The position numbers were made by a program, and so were the translations under genes. Below, piece by piece: positions 8,779-17,585 of a stretch of 64,000 nt of DNA. Source of the DNA: Paenibacillus bouchesdurhonensis (GTDB lineage Bacteria; Bacillota; Bacilli; Paenibacillales; Paenibacillaceae). Under the pieces are notes generated by a model. That model ran no database searches, was not told where the DNA came from, and saw only the letters and a list, made by a program, of their open reading frames with translations. How positions within the stretch are numbered: the stretch's first letter is position 1; every line of letters starts with the position of its first letter. Location of the stretch: positions 319,898-383,897 of the forward strand of contig NZ_LT732548.1 of assembly GCF_900155685.1 (NCBI RefSeq), given 5' to 3'.

Positions 8779-10890
8779 TTGAAGAAGAAAAGCATCATCT
8801 GGATTTGTAGCTTTATGATTAGCATTTGCATGCTGGGAATGCTGAGTGCTTGTACTCAGTGGTCTGCTTACATAGGTTCTAAGGATTGGGGGGAAATGAT
8901 AAAAAATAATGCGACAGGGCATCGCTTAGTAGAGAAGGGCAAATATGAAGAGGCGATCGGGTATTTGGAGAAGGCGATTGATTATGCTTATAAAATGGAG
9001 CCGGCCCTCATCGATTTGAATCATGAAATCAAGCTGGACGATCATATGGGGGCCCCGTTTAACAATCTTGGCTGGGCCTATAACGAATTGGAGGATTATG
9101 AACAAGGCCTGGAGTACATGGAGAAGTCACTCCTCATTTTGCCGAATCAGGATTGGGAGTATGTGAATAAAGGAAATGCCTTGTACGGTTTAAACGAATA
9201 TGAAGCAGCATTGGAGAGCTTTGATCAGGCTCTGTCGATGGGAAATGAGAAGTATGCTTATTATGGCAAGGGCAGATCGTTTTACGATTTGGGGCGGTAT
9301 GAGGAAGCACTGGAGCAATTCGATATTTATTTGAGTATGGATGAGACCGACTTGGATGGGTTTGAAGGAAAAGTATATACCCTGCTCCAGCTGAACCAGC
9401 ATGAGGAAGCTAGCCGTCTGGCGAATGATATTATTCGGCAGGAACCGGATAATTATGAGGCATATCGCATAAAGGCTGGTGTACTTGAATATACGGAAGA
9501 TATAAATCTTCTAAAAGAGCACTATAGGAGCATGACCGAGAGGTTCCCCGGCCATACGGAAGTTTATGCGCAAATGATAGCGTCTTATAGTATGTTGGGA
9601 GACTTTGAACAGGCGGAGAGCAGCTATGATGCAGCCGTTCAGAAGGATCATTCTAATGCAGATATACATATAGCCATGGGAGACGCTCATATGGGCCGCT
9701 CCATGTACGTCCAAGCGGCAAAGTACTACGACCAGGCCGTTCAGCTCCAGCCTCAGCATGAAGAGAGCAGCATCAACAAGCTGAGGGCGCTGTACAATGC
9801 CCGCAGAAATTATCAGTGCATCGCCTTTGGCGAGGAAGCCGGGAAGCAAGAGTTCTCCTCTTCCCTTATTCCATGGTTTACGGGGCAATGCCACTTTGAT
9901 TTAGAGCATTACGCCGAGGCCATTCAGGCTATGGAGCGGGTGGTTGAGCTGGACCCGAATGACGACGATGCGTACGCCACGCTGTCGTATTCCTACTATA
10001 TGTTAGAGGAATACGACAGGGCGGAGGAGTATTGGGAGAAGAGTCTGGAGTTATACTCCGGCAATTCTATGGCTTTATATATTGAGGATTTGTTGCAAGA
10101 TAGCAGGAGACCACTTGGCGAGCGGATCAAGCATTTTTTCCAAGATAATTATCTGTACATAGCCAGTAGTCCTGATGTGGATACAATTTTGTCCGAACTG
10201 GATAAGCAGGATATGACAACAGCGGAAATAGCAGCGGTTATCGAGCGTGCGAAGCATCCGCAGGATATGTTCACTTCCGTGATTTATGGGGATGAATACG
10301 ACAGGTTAACCGGGAGCATCGAACAAGATGTAATTTATGAAGACCAAGGGACTATCGCTTATTTTCGCATTTACGAATTCAATTTCAATACGGACGACAG
10401 GTTCATTGAATATCTCGACCAAATCCCAAATCCCGAAGCTAAGAAACTAGTCATTGACCTGCGGGGGAATACGGGGGGGAATATGGATAGCGCGAATAAC
10501 ATTTTGGATGCACTGCTGCCGGAATGTGTGACCAGCATGCTGATCGAGCGGGACGGCTATGCGGACAGCTATTACTCGGACGCGGATTATGTGGCCTTCA
10601 AAAAGATATATGTTCTAGTGGATGGAGATACGGCGAGCGCCTCCGAATTATTGACGATGGGCTTAAGCACTTATTTGCCTGTTGTGACGATTATAGGCCA
10701 AGACACTTACGGCAAAGGAGTCGGACAACGCGTGTTTGAGGATAAGGCGAACAGGATCATGGTTATCGCGGTCAATCATTATTGGAACGTAAGACAGAAC
10801 AATATTATGTACTCTCATATCAGCCCTGATATTTACGTCAAGAGCTCCAAGCTGGAGGATTACATGAAATTAGTCAAGGCGGGGCGTTAA
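8779..10890 (+). CDS. Lipoprotein with TPR repeats and C-terminal S41 peptidase domain
   Basis: 703-residue predicted lipoprotein: signal peptide with lipobox LSAC near residue 25, then about ten tetratricopeptide repeats (residues 45-440, with AxxxxxxAxxxYxxAxxxxP-like periodicity), then a C-terminal domain like the catalytic half of tail-specific proteases. The S41 dyad looks intact: LVIDLRGNTGGN, the nucleophile block DGDTASASELLT and the lysine block GQDTYGKGVGQ. The PDZ domain usual in CtpA/Prc proteases is not seen; TPRs take its place. Start is TTG 8779 after GTGGGGGA. Monocistronic by layout. Likely an extracytoplasmic protease that recognises partners through TPRs; substrate unknown. 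Confidence 0.75.
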   Translation: MKKKSIIWICSFMISICMLGMLSACTQWSAYIGSKDWGEMIKNNATGHRLVEKGKYEEAIGYLEKAIDYAYKMEPALIDLNHEIKLDDHMGAPFNNLGWAYNELEDYEQGLEYMEKSLLILPNQDWEYVNKGNALYGLNEYEAALESFDQALSMGNEKYAYYGKGRSFYDLGRYEEALEQFDIYLSMDETDLDGFEGKVYTLLQLNQHEEASRLANDIIRQEPDNYEAYRIKAGVLEYTEDINLLKEHYRSMTERFPGHTEVYAQMIASYSMLGDFEQAESSYDAAVQKDHSNADIHIAMGDAHMGRSMYVQAAKYYDQAVQLQPQHEESSINKLRALYNARRNYQCIAFGEEAGKQEFSSSLIPWFTGQCHFDLEHYAEAIQAMERVVELDPNDDDAYATLSYSYYMLEEYDRAEEYWEKSLELYSGNSMALYIEDLLQDSRRPLGERIKHFFQDNYLYIASSPDVDTILSELDKQDMTTAEIAAVIERAKHPQDMFTSVIYGDEYDRLTGSIEQDVIYEDQGTIAYFRIYEFNFNTDDRFIEYLDQIPNPEAKKLVIDLRGNTGGNMDSANNILDALLPECVTSMLIERDGYADSYYSDADYVAFKKIYVLVDGDTASASELLTMGLSTYLPVVTIIGQDTYGKGVGQRVFEDKANRIMVIAVNHYWNVRQNNIMYSHISPDIYVKSSKLEDYMKLVKAGR

Positions 10891-11019
10891 AAAGGCCAAG
10901 ACTTATTCGCCGTTAACAGTGCGCGGTGATGCACTGGTGGAAAGATAGAGTGCTTGCTGTACGACAAATTCACAATTGTGATAAAGTTAAATGGAAAAAT
11001 TGACGAGGAGGACAACGAT

Positions 11020-11370
11020 ATGCAAAATCATGCAGAACACGATGCATTGCCACCCAAGACATGTTCTATCGAACGTTTAGTCACTTTGCCGGCGGATGTG
11101 GAGAAGGTATTGGCAGGACAGAAAACAGCAACTCGCCGCAACGGTCGATACGCCGATGTTGGAGAAGTCATGACGCTGGGGGGCCAAGATTTTGTAATCG
11201 AACAGGTCTATTCCCAGGCTCTCGGCGATTTGACGGAAGAGCAAGCCATGCAGGAAGGTTACGTCAGCCTGGAAGAATATAAGCAGTCGATCCTATCCAT
11301 TCATCCCGGCATGCGTTGGGTACCGACGATGCGAGTTTGGGTTCACGAGTTCAACCCTAAGCAGGAATAG
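11020..11370 (+). CDS. ASCH-domain protein
   Basis: Small cytoplasmic protein of 116 aa. KVLAGQKTATRRNGRYADVG, with the K-T-x-T-R-R pattern, and the following beta-rich VMTLGGQDFVIEQVY fit the ASCH fold, a PUA-like module thought to bind RNA or modified nucleotides. The C-terminus MRWVPTMRVWVHEF matches the closing strand. Start is ATG 11020 with GAGGAGG 7 bp upstream; a longer frame from 10954 has no site. No functional partner is evident; the terminator at 11492 closes the unit. Specific activity unknown. Confidence 0.7.
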   Translation: MQNHAEHDALPPKTCSIERLVTLPADVEKVLAGQKTATRRNGRYADVGEVMTLGGQDFVIEQVYSQALGDLTEEQAMQEGYVSLEEYKQSILSIHPGMRWVPTMRVWVHEFNPKQE

Positions 11371-11491
11371 GCGGATACTAAAAAACTGCGCAAATCGTGA
11401 TGCTATGGCTCATGGTTGCAAAGCCGCAGTTAGGGCAGCGCTGTTGCAATTTACAACGCAGCGACGCCACAGAACAAGAATAAACTTCACT

Positions 11492-11538
11492 GAATCGCCC
11501 TTCATCAATATGAATAGCAGATGGGAGGGCGATTTCTT
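11492..11538 (+). terminator. Terminator downstream of the ASCH gene
   Basis: GAATCGCCCTTCATC pairs with GATGGGAGGGCGATTTC across an 11-base loop and is followed by a short T-rich stretch (TTATTCT). The 120 bases between the ASCH stop and this hairpin hold nothing I recognise. Confidence 0.6.
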
Positions 11539-11593
11539 ATTCTAGGCGGATGCTTTTTTAAAAGGGAAATCATAAAGCAGGAGGATTGGCAGG

Positions 11594-12499
11594 ATGGTCA
11601 AAGTGTATAAAAATAAACGCGTCGAGCAGCAGGTGCTTCAATCCTATCAAGGCATATTAGATATGTGGCCTGTCGATTTTCAGGAATATCATATCCCTAC
11701 CCAATATGGGCTGACCCATTGTATTACTTCGGGCAGTCCAGACCTCCCCCCTTTATTGCTGTTCCATGGGGTGGGGGATAACTCGGCGGTGATGTGGGTT
11801 CTGAACATTGAAGAGTTGTCCCGACATTTTTATTGCATCGCCGTAGACACGCTCGGCGGTCCGGGCAGAAGCATTCCAAACGAGCGTTTTGCCAGAGGCA
11901 GCTTTGATCAGGCGGGCTGGATAAACCAAATCATCAATCATTTTCAATATGAGCGCGTCTATTTGGCAGGGGTTTCTAACGGGGCATACATGGCGTACAA
12001 TTACACGGCATCCCACAGCCATAAAGTGCACAAAGCTGTTTGTATGGAGGGCGGGATGGTGACGAAGCCGTTTAAGACGATGGTGCAGACGCTGCTAATG
12101 ATGTTCCCGGAAATATGTATTCCCACCCATCAAAATTTACTTCGTATATTAAAAAAGCTTAGCTCGCCCCACTCCGAGGTTTTTGTGCAATACCCTTGGC
12201 TGACGGATCATTTGGCGCTGCTGATGAGGAGTCATAACCAGCAGGCGATGTTTGTTCACAAGATAGATAAATACAATCGGGAGGAGGGGAGCGCTGCGGG
12301 GAGTCAGCTATTTTTCCTCGTAGGGGATTACCGGATTGAGCTGCAGCGGGACTTTCTGAGGCTACTGGAGGAAGGGAAATTTCAGTACAAGATCATTCCG
12401 GATGCAGGCCATGGCATTAATCATGAACAGCCTAAGCGGGTAAATGCAGAAATCGTGGGCTTCTTGTTAGGGGAGAGCAAGCCATTGGAAAGAGGCTGA
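11594..12499 (+). CDS. Alpha/beta-fold hydrolase
   Basis: Soluble alpha/beta hydrolase of 301 aa. The oxyanion strand is LLLFHGVGDNSAVMW near residue 55, the nucleophile elbow GVSNGAYMA (G-x-S-x-G) near 125, and the catalytic His probably lies in IPDAGHGINHEQP near 270. The acid residue is likely in FLVGDYRIE. The shape resembles carboxylesterases/MhpC-like enzymes; the substrate cannot be told. ATG 11594 follows AGGAGG by about 8 bp. It is a single gene, closed by a hairpin that includes its own stop codon. Confidence 0.8.
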   Translation: MVKVYKNKRVEQQVLQSYQGILDMWPVDFQEYHIPTQYGLTHCITSGSPDLPPLLLFHGVGDNSAVMWVLNIEELSRHFYCIAVDTLGGPGRSIPNERFARGSFDQAGWINQIINHFQYERVYLAGVSNGAYMAYNYTASHSHKVHKAVCMEGGMVTKPFKTMVQTLLMMFPEICIPTHQNLLRILKKLSSPHSEVFVQYPWLTDHLALLMRSHNQQAMFVHKIDKYNREEGSAAGSQLFFLVGDYRIELQRDFLRLLEEGKFQYKIIPDAGHGINHEQPKRVNAEIVGFLLGESKPLERG

Positions 12500-12533
12500 T
12501 CCCCCGGCCATATAGCCGGGAAGTCAGCCTTTG
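12494..12533. terminator. Bidirectional terminator between convergent genes
   Basis: GGCTGATCCCCCGGC pairs with GCCGGGAAGTCAGCC around CATATA, followed by TTTG. The stop codon of the hydrolase lies in the left arm; the right side is 13 bp from the 3' end of the minus-strand SLH gene. Confidence 0.7.
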
Positions 12534-12545
12534 TAAGCTCCGTTG

Positions 12546-14402
12546 TTAATTTTCCGTAATGACTACAAGAATCCATTCATCACGGATCATATTCTTAGCG
12601 TAATCTCCGATCCCATTCAAGGCAATCTCCAACTGATCGCCAGACTGCAACGGATGAGAACTAAAAACCTCTTCATTTAAAGTAATGACGATAGTTCCAT
12701 TTTCGACACCTACAGTGAAATGCTCCCGAGGCAGAAGTTCATAGCTGTCGCTGTCATTAACTGGCGCATGCGAGATGCTTATTTCGAAGTCGCCATACCG
12801 AGCCAGCGGTTCGTTTGCGGTTATTGTAATTGCTCCATTGCTGTAGACGCTGCTCGTGACCGTCGGCGGCGCGGCATCCAAAATGACAGGCAGGGTAGTC
12901 GCGCTGCTGACTTCCGCGTCAATTTCAAAGAGAGTAAGCTTTAAGGAAGCGATCGTGTCCTCATTCGCGCCCTCCTTAAGGAGAATTTGCACTCCGCCGT
13001 TAGCTTTTTTAGCTTCAATGTGTTCAGACTCTGACGTCACTTGAATATAGCCGACGGTAGTACCCTTTTCCTGTATTAGAAAATGACCCTTGTCAGGGCC
13101 GTATTGCAGTATAAGCGATTCATCCCCTCGTTGAACATGGATCAAGCTGCTGATATCGCGATATTTGTAGGGGTCATATCCTTCCCGTACAGGATCATCC
13201 CCAATGGTCACAATGTCCTCATCGGTAACAAGGGTGTGGTTAAGTACAAAGCTGGCTTCCGGTGCTACCAGAGTCAAGGATATTGGCAGCCTTAGCTCTA
13301 TGTCCGAGCTGCGTCTGGACAGATTTCCGGCCTGATCTGCGGCAAACACATTATAGATTCCAGCCTCTAATTGGGCTGTATCGATCGACGTTGGGGTGTT
13401 GGCGGTTGTAATTCGTACCTTCTTCGCAATACCTTCAGCTACGAGGACTTCCAGGTCTGCTAGAGTTGCCGATTGATATTCTCTCGGAGCGAGGTACAAG
13501 AAGCCGGTCTCGTTGCTGGATGCGATTAGGCTGCTGCCTATAAACACAGGAGTACTCGAAAGGATGCTTACGACAGGCGCGGTCGTATCTCTTTCACTTC
13601 CGCTGCCGCCACCGCTTCCAGAACCTGTTCCGCCCCCGCTCCCGCTGCTGCCGGAGTTGCTGATATTGCTATTGTCTGCTGGTGTGTTGGTCTCAGGTGC
13701 TGTAGGTACTGAAGTTTCGATTGGTGAAGGAGGCGTATTCCCATCTGAGGGGGTGGTAGGAGTCTGTCGGGAATTGCGTTGTTCTTCGATATTCTGCAGG
13801 AACTTGCTAGCTACGAGAGCTGCCGATTGGCGATCCGCACTTTGAAGCGGGTTAAAGCTGCCATCCGTGTTGCCTTTGATGAGACCCAGTTCGAGCGCTG
13901 CGGCTACCGCATCCCTGGCATAGTCTGAAATATCGTCTTTATCGGTAAAGGTCAACTGATCCCCCTTCCCGCTGGCATCTACGCCAAGGGCTCGGCAGAA
14001 GATGACGGCCATGTCCTGCCGCGATAAACTATTGCCATTGCCGAACTGATGATTGCCGTATCCGTGAATAAGCCCGGCTTGCACTGCGGCCTCGACGGCG
14101 GCATAAGAGTAATGAGCTGCAGGAACATCACTGAATGTAGCAGTTGCTGGCGCGCTGGCCATATCCAGATTTAGAGCTTTGGCGAGAATGATCGCAAAAT
14201 CCTGTCTTTCGATGTGTCCAGTCGGGTCGAATTTTCCGTCCCCGCGGCCACTAACAATTCCTTGCTCAACCAGCCTTTGAATGGAATCCTTCGCATAGGA
14301 ACCATCGACATCGACAAAGAACGTCGTTGCAGATGCCGGTGCAGCTAATGTGCTGAGCAAGGCTGCTGTAGTAATGATTTTGGCATAAAGCTTCTTGTTC
14401 AA
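12546..14402 (-). CDS. SLH-domain surface protein with Ig-like C-terminal region
   Basis: Exported cell-surface protein of 618 aa. A signal peptide ends near ASA in APASATTFFVDVDG. Three SLH repeats follow (residues about 30-205), each with the FxDV...A...G.I.G pattern, for example FVDVDGSYAKDSIQRLVEQG and FNPLQSADRQSAALVASKF. These bind pyruvylated secondary wall polymer. A Pro/Thr/Ser/Gly linker (about 210-275) leads to beta-rich segments beginning DTTAPVVSILSSTPV, of bacterial Ig-like character. Start chosen at TTG 14402: AAGGAGG lies 7 bp upstream, whereas the GTG at 14408 is only 1 bp from it. Ligand or partner unknown; no catalytic motif seen. Confidence 0.85.
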   Translation of the reverse strand: MNKKLYAKIITTAALLSTLAAPASATTFFVDVDGSYAKDSIQRLVEQGIVSGRGDGKFDPTGHIERQDFAIILAKALNLDMASAPATATFSDVPAAHYSYAAVEAAVQAGLIHGYGNHQFGNGNSLSRQDMAVIFCRALGVDASGKGDQLTFTDKDDISDYARDAVAAALELGLIKGNTDGSFNPLQSADRQSAALVASKFLQNIEEQRNSRQTPTTPSDGNTPPSPIETSVPTAPETNTPADNSNISNSGSSGSGGGTGSGSGGGSGSERDTTAPVVSILSSTPVFIGSSLIASSNETGFLYLAPREYQSATLADLEVLVAEGIAKKVRITTANTPTSIDTAQLEAGIYNVFAADQAGNLSRRSSDIELRLPISLTLVAPEASFVLNHTLVTDEDIVTIGDDPVREGYDPYKYRDISSLIHVQRGDESLILQYGPDKGHFLIQEKGTTVGYIQVTSESEHIEAKKANGGVQILLKEGANEDTIASLKLTLFEIDAEVSSATTLPVILDAAPPTVTSSVYSNGAITITANEPLARYGDFEISISHAPVNDSDSYELLPREHFTVGVENGTIVITLNEEVFSSHPLQSGDQLEIALNGIGDYAKNMIRDEWILVVITEN

Positions 14403-14506
14403 AAACACGCCTCCTTAGAGTGAAATTTATGTATATTTTGTGTCTATATCAAACATCTTAGATTAATGATCTATATCCAGCAATCCATTTATGAAAAATT
14501 TGAAGA

Positions 14507-15319
14507 TTATTTCTCCTTCCGATGCAGCTCAATCCATTGAACTGCCCAGTCTACGAGCTGTCTTTGCCTCAGAAAGCGCACCTCTGCCTCACCGACCTTG
14601 TAAATCGCCACGTTGTGAGCCCGATCATAATGCTGGCCCAATTCGATGAAATCCCCGTCATCCACAGCTTGAGTGCGATAGGTCACCCATGTTCTCTTTC
14701 CGTCGATCATGACCGCGCTGCTTTCCTCCGTAAACCGCTTTGCAGGAAAGTCTGCTCTGGTCTCCGCTAAGTGCAGCGAGGTGTTCTTGTCGTATCCGAC
14801 TCCAATAAGCAGGATGTGGCCGTCAAGCTCATATAACTTATCCACCGGCGATCCTTTGCCAAAAATCTGGCTTAAATCATGCCCCTTCGTAAGGTATTCC
14901 GCATGCCTGCCTACGGCAGCCACGGATCTCGCCGGATGATTGGATCTGGCAGCTCCGGGCCATTTCCGGAACATCTCCGCAACAACGCCCATCCCGATGG
15001 CTGGCGTAATTTCTTTATCGTAGGCAGGCCAGTGCTCTCGAATGATGGGCCAATGTTCGGGAGACACCTCCCAATGGACACCTGTTGCAGGGTCAAGATT
15101 CTTCCAGGTTTGGGAGGGCATCATCAAAGTCCCCTCCTCGCCGACAATTTCAAGCAAAGCACGAATTAAGGTCTCGGCTCCGCCAACCACGAACCCGATC
15201 TTGCTTAACGAGGTATGCACGAATATCGTCTGTCCCTTCGATATGCCGCAATGACGGAATTGCTCTTTCAGCGTCTGTTTGGTCAAGATCGGCTTTTGTA
15301 CATCACATGGGCCTGTCAC
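14507..15319 (-). CDS. AAC(3)-family N-acetyltransferase, copy 1
   Basis: Acetyl-CoA-dependent acetyltransferase of the AAC(3)/YokD antibiotic acetyltransferase family (270 aa). Family blocks: FVHTSLSKIGFVVGGAETLI near residue 35, GTLMMPSQTW, IGMGVVAEMFRKWPGAARSNHPARSVAAVG with the conserved His of HPxxS near 130, GSPVDKLYELDGHILLIGVG and TSLHLAE. In resistance enzymes these residues bind CoA and the 3-amino group of aminoglycosides, but many family members have other substrates. GTG 15319 is 6 bp after AAGGAGGAG. The transcript leader carries a terminator (15356-15395), so expression is probably conditional. A second family member lies at 16757. Confidence 0.82.
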   Translation of the reverse strand: MTGPCDVQKPILTKQTLKEQFRHCGISKGQTIFVHTSLSKIGFVVGGAETLIRALLEIVGEEGTLMMPSQTWKNLDPATGVHWEVSPEHWPIIREHWPAYDKEITPAIGMGVVAEMFRKWPGAARSNHPARSVAAVGRHAEYLTKGHDLSQIFGKGSPVDKLYELDGHILLIGVGYDKNTSLHLAETRADFPAKRFTEESSAVMIDGKRTWVTYRTQAVDDGDFIELGQHYDRAHNVAIYKVGEAEVRFLRQRQLVDWAVQWIELHRKEK

Positions 15320-15355
15320 TGTAACTCCTCCTTACTTTTCCTCCAGATTTCAAAC

Positions 15356-15395
15356 AAAAAAAGAGACAACCCCTCATTAGCCGAGGGGTTGTCTC
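15356..15395 (-). terminator. Terminator in the leader of AAC(3) copy 1, candidate attenuator
   Basis: On the minus strand GAGACAACCCCTC pairs perfectly with GAGGGGTTGTCTC (13 bp, 7-base loop) and is followed by seven U residues, 36 bases before the AAC(3) start. On the plus strand no T-run follows, so it acts only on minus-strand transcripts. A possible minus-strand promoter (TTGACA at 15539-15544, weak -10 near 15518-15523) would place it about 130 bases into the leader. No T-box GGTGG motif is visible. Confidence 0.6.
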
Positions 15396-15436
15396 CAGTG
15401 TTGCCAGAAAGCATTGCCCTTAAATTGGACGATATC

Positions 15437-15502
15437 TTACATTATATTGAAAAAGATCGGCGGCATCAATCCTATGATGGAGTGGACTGTATCCCTAAAC
15501 AT
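15437..15502 (-). CDS. Possible 21-residue leader peptide upstream of AAC(3) copy 1
   Basis: In the leader of the AAC(3) gene, upstream of the terminator hairpin, an ATG opens a 21-codon frame beginning MFRDTVHSIIG and ending in TAA at 15437. A weak GCAGG lies 5 bases before the ATG. Short translated frames before a terminator are typical of ribosome-stalling attenuation of antibiotic resistance genes; this one is only a candidate because the ribosome site is poor and no competing antiterminator was proven. Confidence 0.25.
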   Translation of the reverse strand: MFRDTVHSIIGLMPPIFFNIM

Positions 15503-15573
15503 GAATGCCTGCGTTCTCTTATGCCCTGAAAATAAGAGTGTCAAACGTATAAATAAAATAAGGGGGCGTTCGC

Positions 15574-16608
15574 ATGGACTTTACCGACCGTATAATAGAA
15601 AAAACGATAATGAGCAGCTTCTTGTATGAGCCATTCTGGGATCGGTGGGTTGGAAGCGGGATATCAAAAGCGACGGTGTATGAGCTGCGTCAGCAGGCTA
15701 ATAGTATTGAGGATTGGATCGAGATTCTGCAGTGTCATGTGGAAGTGTATGAACAGCTGGCCCTAAAAATGCTGAAGCAGCATTTAGACGGTGAAGCAGA
15801 ATATTTCTATAGGATCGCAGCGATGAACTATTCCTTGATTCAGTGGATGTTCCCTCATGCCGGGCCAGAGAAGCAGGCATGGTATGAGCGTTGCCAAGAC
15901 ATGCACAGGCAAGCCGACAGGTTGGCGGCAGAGACTGTAAGGGCTGTAATTCTTGTGGAAGGTAACGAATGCTATGGAAGGATACGTATTCCTCGTCACC
16001 CCCGCGGCTGCATAATTATGGTTAACCCCATTGATTCATCGAAAGAGGAATCCATTAAATACGAAGCAGGCTTCGCCAGACTAGGCTTTGTTACGGTCAG
16101 CTTCGACGGCCCGGGGCAGGGAGAGACGTATGTATTAAATCGGTATAAAGCTACCTGGCGCAACTGGGAGCTATTTGTTCACGAGATAACCGAGTATGCA
16201 GTATTACAATTTCCAGAGCTTCCGCTTTACTTATTTGGTACAAGCTTTGGCGCAACTTGGGCGATTAAAGGCGGCAGCCACCCTGGAATCCGCAAGGTTG
16301 TGGCGGTTAGTCCTCTGATAGAGGATCAAACAAGGTGGCCTGAATATTTCCAAGAACGTTTGTCTTACGTCATCGAGGGTGAAGAGAACCCTTTGGCGTT
16401 CAGGGAGGAGAAGATGGGACGGCTAAGCGCCCTTCTTCTTATTCATGGCAAACAAGACGATTGGGTCAAGGATGCAGCGATCGAGTCGTTCTATCAGGCA
16501 GTACCTGCGGAGAAGCGGTTAATAGAGTACATAGATGAACGCCATGGCTGTAATTTTAAAATGGACGATATCATTGCCTCGGCTGCCGACTGGTACATGG
16601 CTAGGTAG
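15574..16608 (+). CDS. Alpha/beta hydrolase of the FrsA/DUF1100-like group
   Basis: 344-residue hydrolase with a helical N-terminal segment (about 1-130) and a C-terminal alpha/beta core, the layout of FrsA-like and 2,6-dihydroxypseudooxynicotine-hydrolase-like enzymes. Core motifs: VSFDGPGQGET near residue 180, nucleophile elbow FGTSFGATWA near 225, acid in LLIHGKQDDWV near 290, and the final His in DERHGCNF. ATG 15574 is 6 bp after AAGGGGGC. It stands between two AAC(3)-like genes, divergent from the first. A role against the same class of small molecule is conceivable but not shown. Confidence 0.75.
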   Translation: MDFTDRIIEKTIMSSFLYEPFWDRWVGSGISKATVYELRQQANSIEDWIEILQCHVEVYEQLALKMLKQHLDGEAEYFYRIAAMNYSLIQWMFPHAGPEKQAWYERCQDMHRQADRLAAETVRAVILVEGNECYGRIRIPRHPRGCIIMVNPIDSSKEESIKYEAGFARLGFVTVSFDGPGQGETYVLNRYKATWRNWELFVHEITEYAVLQFPELPLYLFGTSFGATWAIKGGSHPGIRKVVAVSPLIEDQTRWPEYFQERLSYVIEGEENPLAFREEKMGRLSALLLIHGKQDDWVKDAAIESFYQAVPAEKRLIEYIDERHGCNFKMDDIIASAADWYMAR

Positions 16609-16756
16609 CCGGTGTTCCCACCGTGTGATATCCTGTAGTGGTTCTAAATATTGTGCTACTTTTCTTCGTTGAATTGACCAAACAAGGCTTGTTGTTATAG
16701 ACAGGACAGGTATAATGATGATGGATCATTCAATTACCAACAGGTGGAGGTTTATC

Positions 16757-17518
16757 ATGCATACAAAGAAAAGTTTGATGGATCAGCTTGAAAGCGCTGG
16801 CATTGACCAGCATGGAACCGTGCTGATGCATTCATCCATGAAAAGTATCGGCGAAGTAGAGGGAGGAGCGGACACAGTTCTGGATGCCCTTTCGGAATAT
16901 ATGAAAGATGGGCTGCTGGTTTTGCCTACGCATACTTGGTCTTATATCAATGCGGACAATCCGAAGTTTTATGTCGAGACATCCGAGGTATGCGTCGGTA
17001 TTCTGCCGGAGTTGTTCCGTAAACGTCCAGGCGTTATCCGTTCCTTGCACCCGACGCACTCCGTGGCAGCCCGCGGGAAGGATGCGGCTGAGTTCACTGC
17101 CGGCGACGAGAGATGGGATACGCCGTGCCATCGGGAATCGGCTTGGGGCCGCCTGCTGGATCGAAAGGCGACGATTCTGCTCGTAGGCGTTGACCTGCGC
17201 AGAAATACGTTCATTCACGGGATCGAGGAATGGGTTGATATTCCGGGAAGAATGACGGACGGGCATGAGCAATTGTACACGGTGCTCCCCGACGGAAGAG
17301 AGGTATTGGTTCCATCCCGTCGTCACTGCGGCCTGCCTTGGTCGGAGCACTTCTGGAAGGTTGAGCATGTACTTGAAGAGCAGGGAGCGCTGTATCGCGC
17401 ACGTCTAGGCGATGCTGAGGTGTTGGTTTGCGATACGGTGAAGACGACGGAAATTCTTACCGACATGCTGCTGAAGAATCCGGATTTGTTCTCGGATAAC
17501 GAGCCTTTGGCTGAGTAA
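16757..17518 (+). CDS. AAC(3)-family N-acetyltransferase, copy 2
   Basis: Second AAC(3)/YokD-family acetyltransferase (253 aa), clearly diverged from copy 1. Blocks: VLMHSSMKSIGEVEGGADTV near residue 20, GLLVLPTHTWSYIN, VGILPELFRKRPGVIRSLHP followed by THSVAARG with the conserved His, ESAWGRLLDRKATILLVGVD and NTFIHGIEEW. Start is ATG 16757, 6 bp after GGTGGAGG; a frame from 16715 lacks a site. Ends before a strong terminator. Because it keeps the family's HPxxS motif it is probably catalytic; whether it acts on aminoglycosides or an internal metabolite is open. Confidence 0.82.
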   Translation: MHTKKSLMDQLESAGIDQHGTVLMHSSMKSIGEVEGGADTVLDALSEYMKDGLLVLPTHTWSYINADNPKFYVETSEVCVGILPELFRKRPGVIRSLHPTHSVAARGKDAAEFTAGDERWDTPCHRESAWGRLLDRKATILLVGVDLRRNTFIHGIEEWVDIPGRMTDGHEQLYTVLPDGREVLVPSRRHCGLPWSEHFWKVEHVLEEQGALYRARLGDAEVLVCDTVKTTEILTDMLLKNPDLFSDNEPLAE

Positions 17519-17551
17519 GGCAAGGGACTTCAAGGCGTCTCAAACATGAAT

Positions 17552-17579
17552 AAGCCGACTGCGTTAGGCAGTCGGCTTT
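17552..17579. terminator. Terminator between AAC(3) copy 2 and the GyrI-like pseudogene
   Basis: AAGCCGACTGC pairs with GCAGTCGGCTT around a 5-base loop. It lies between convergent sequences and may serve both directions; T-tracts are short (TTTG, and TTATT on the other side). Confidence 0.7.
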
Positions 17580-17585
17580 GTGCTG

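Noticed and set aside
15301-15545. T-box riboswitch in front of AAC(3) copy 1
   Set aside because: The terminator is convincing but no GGTGG/T-box antiterminator sequence or specifier stem is visible.
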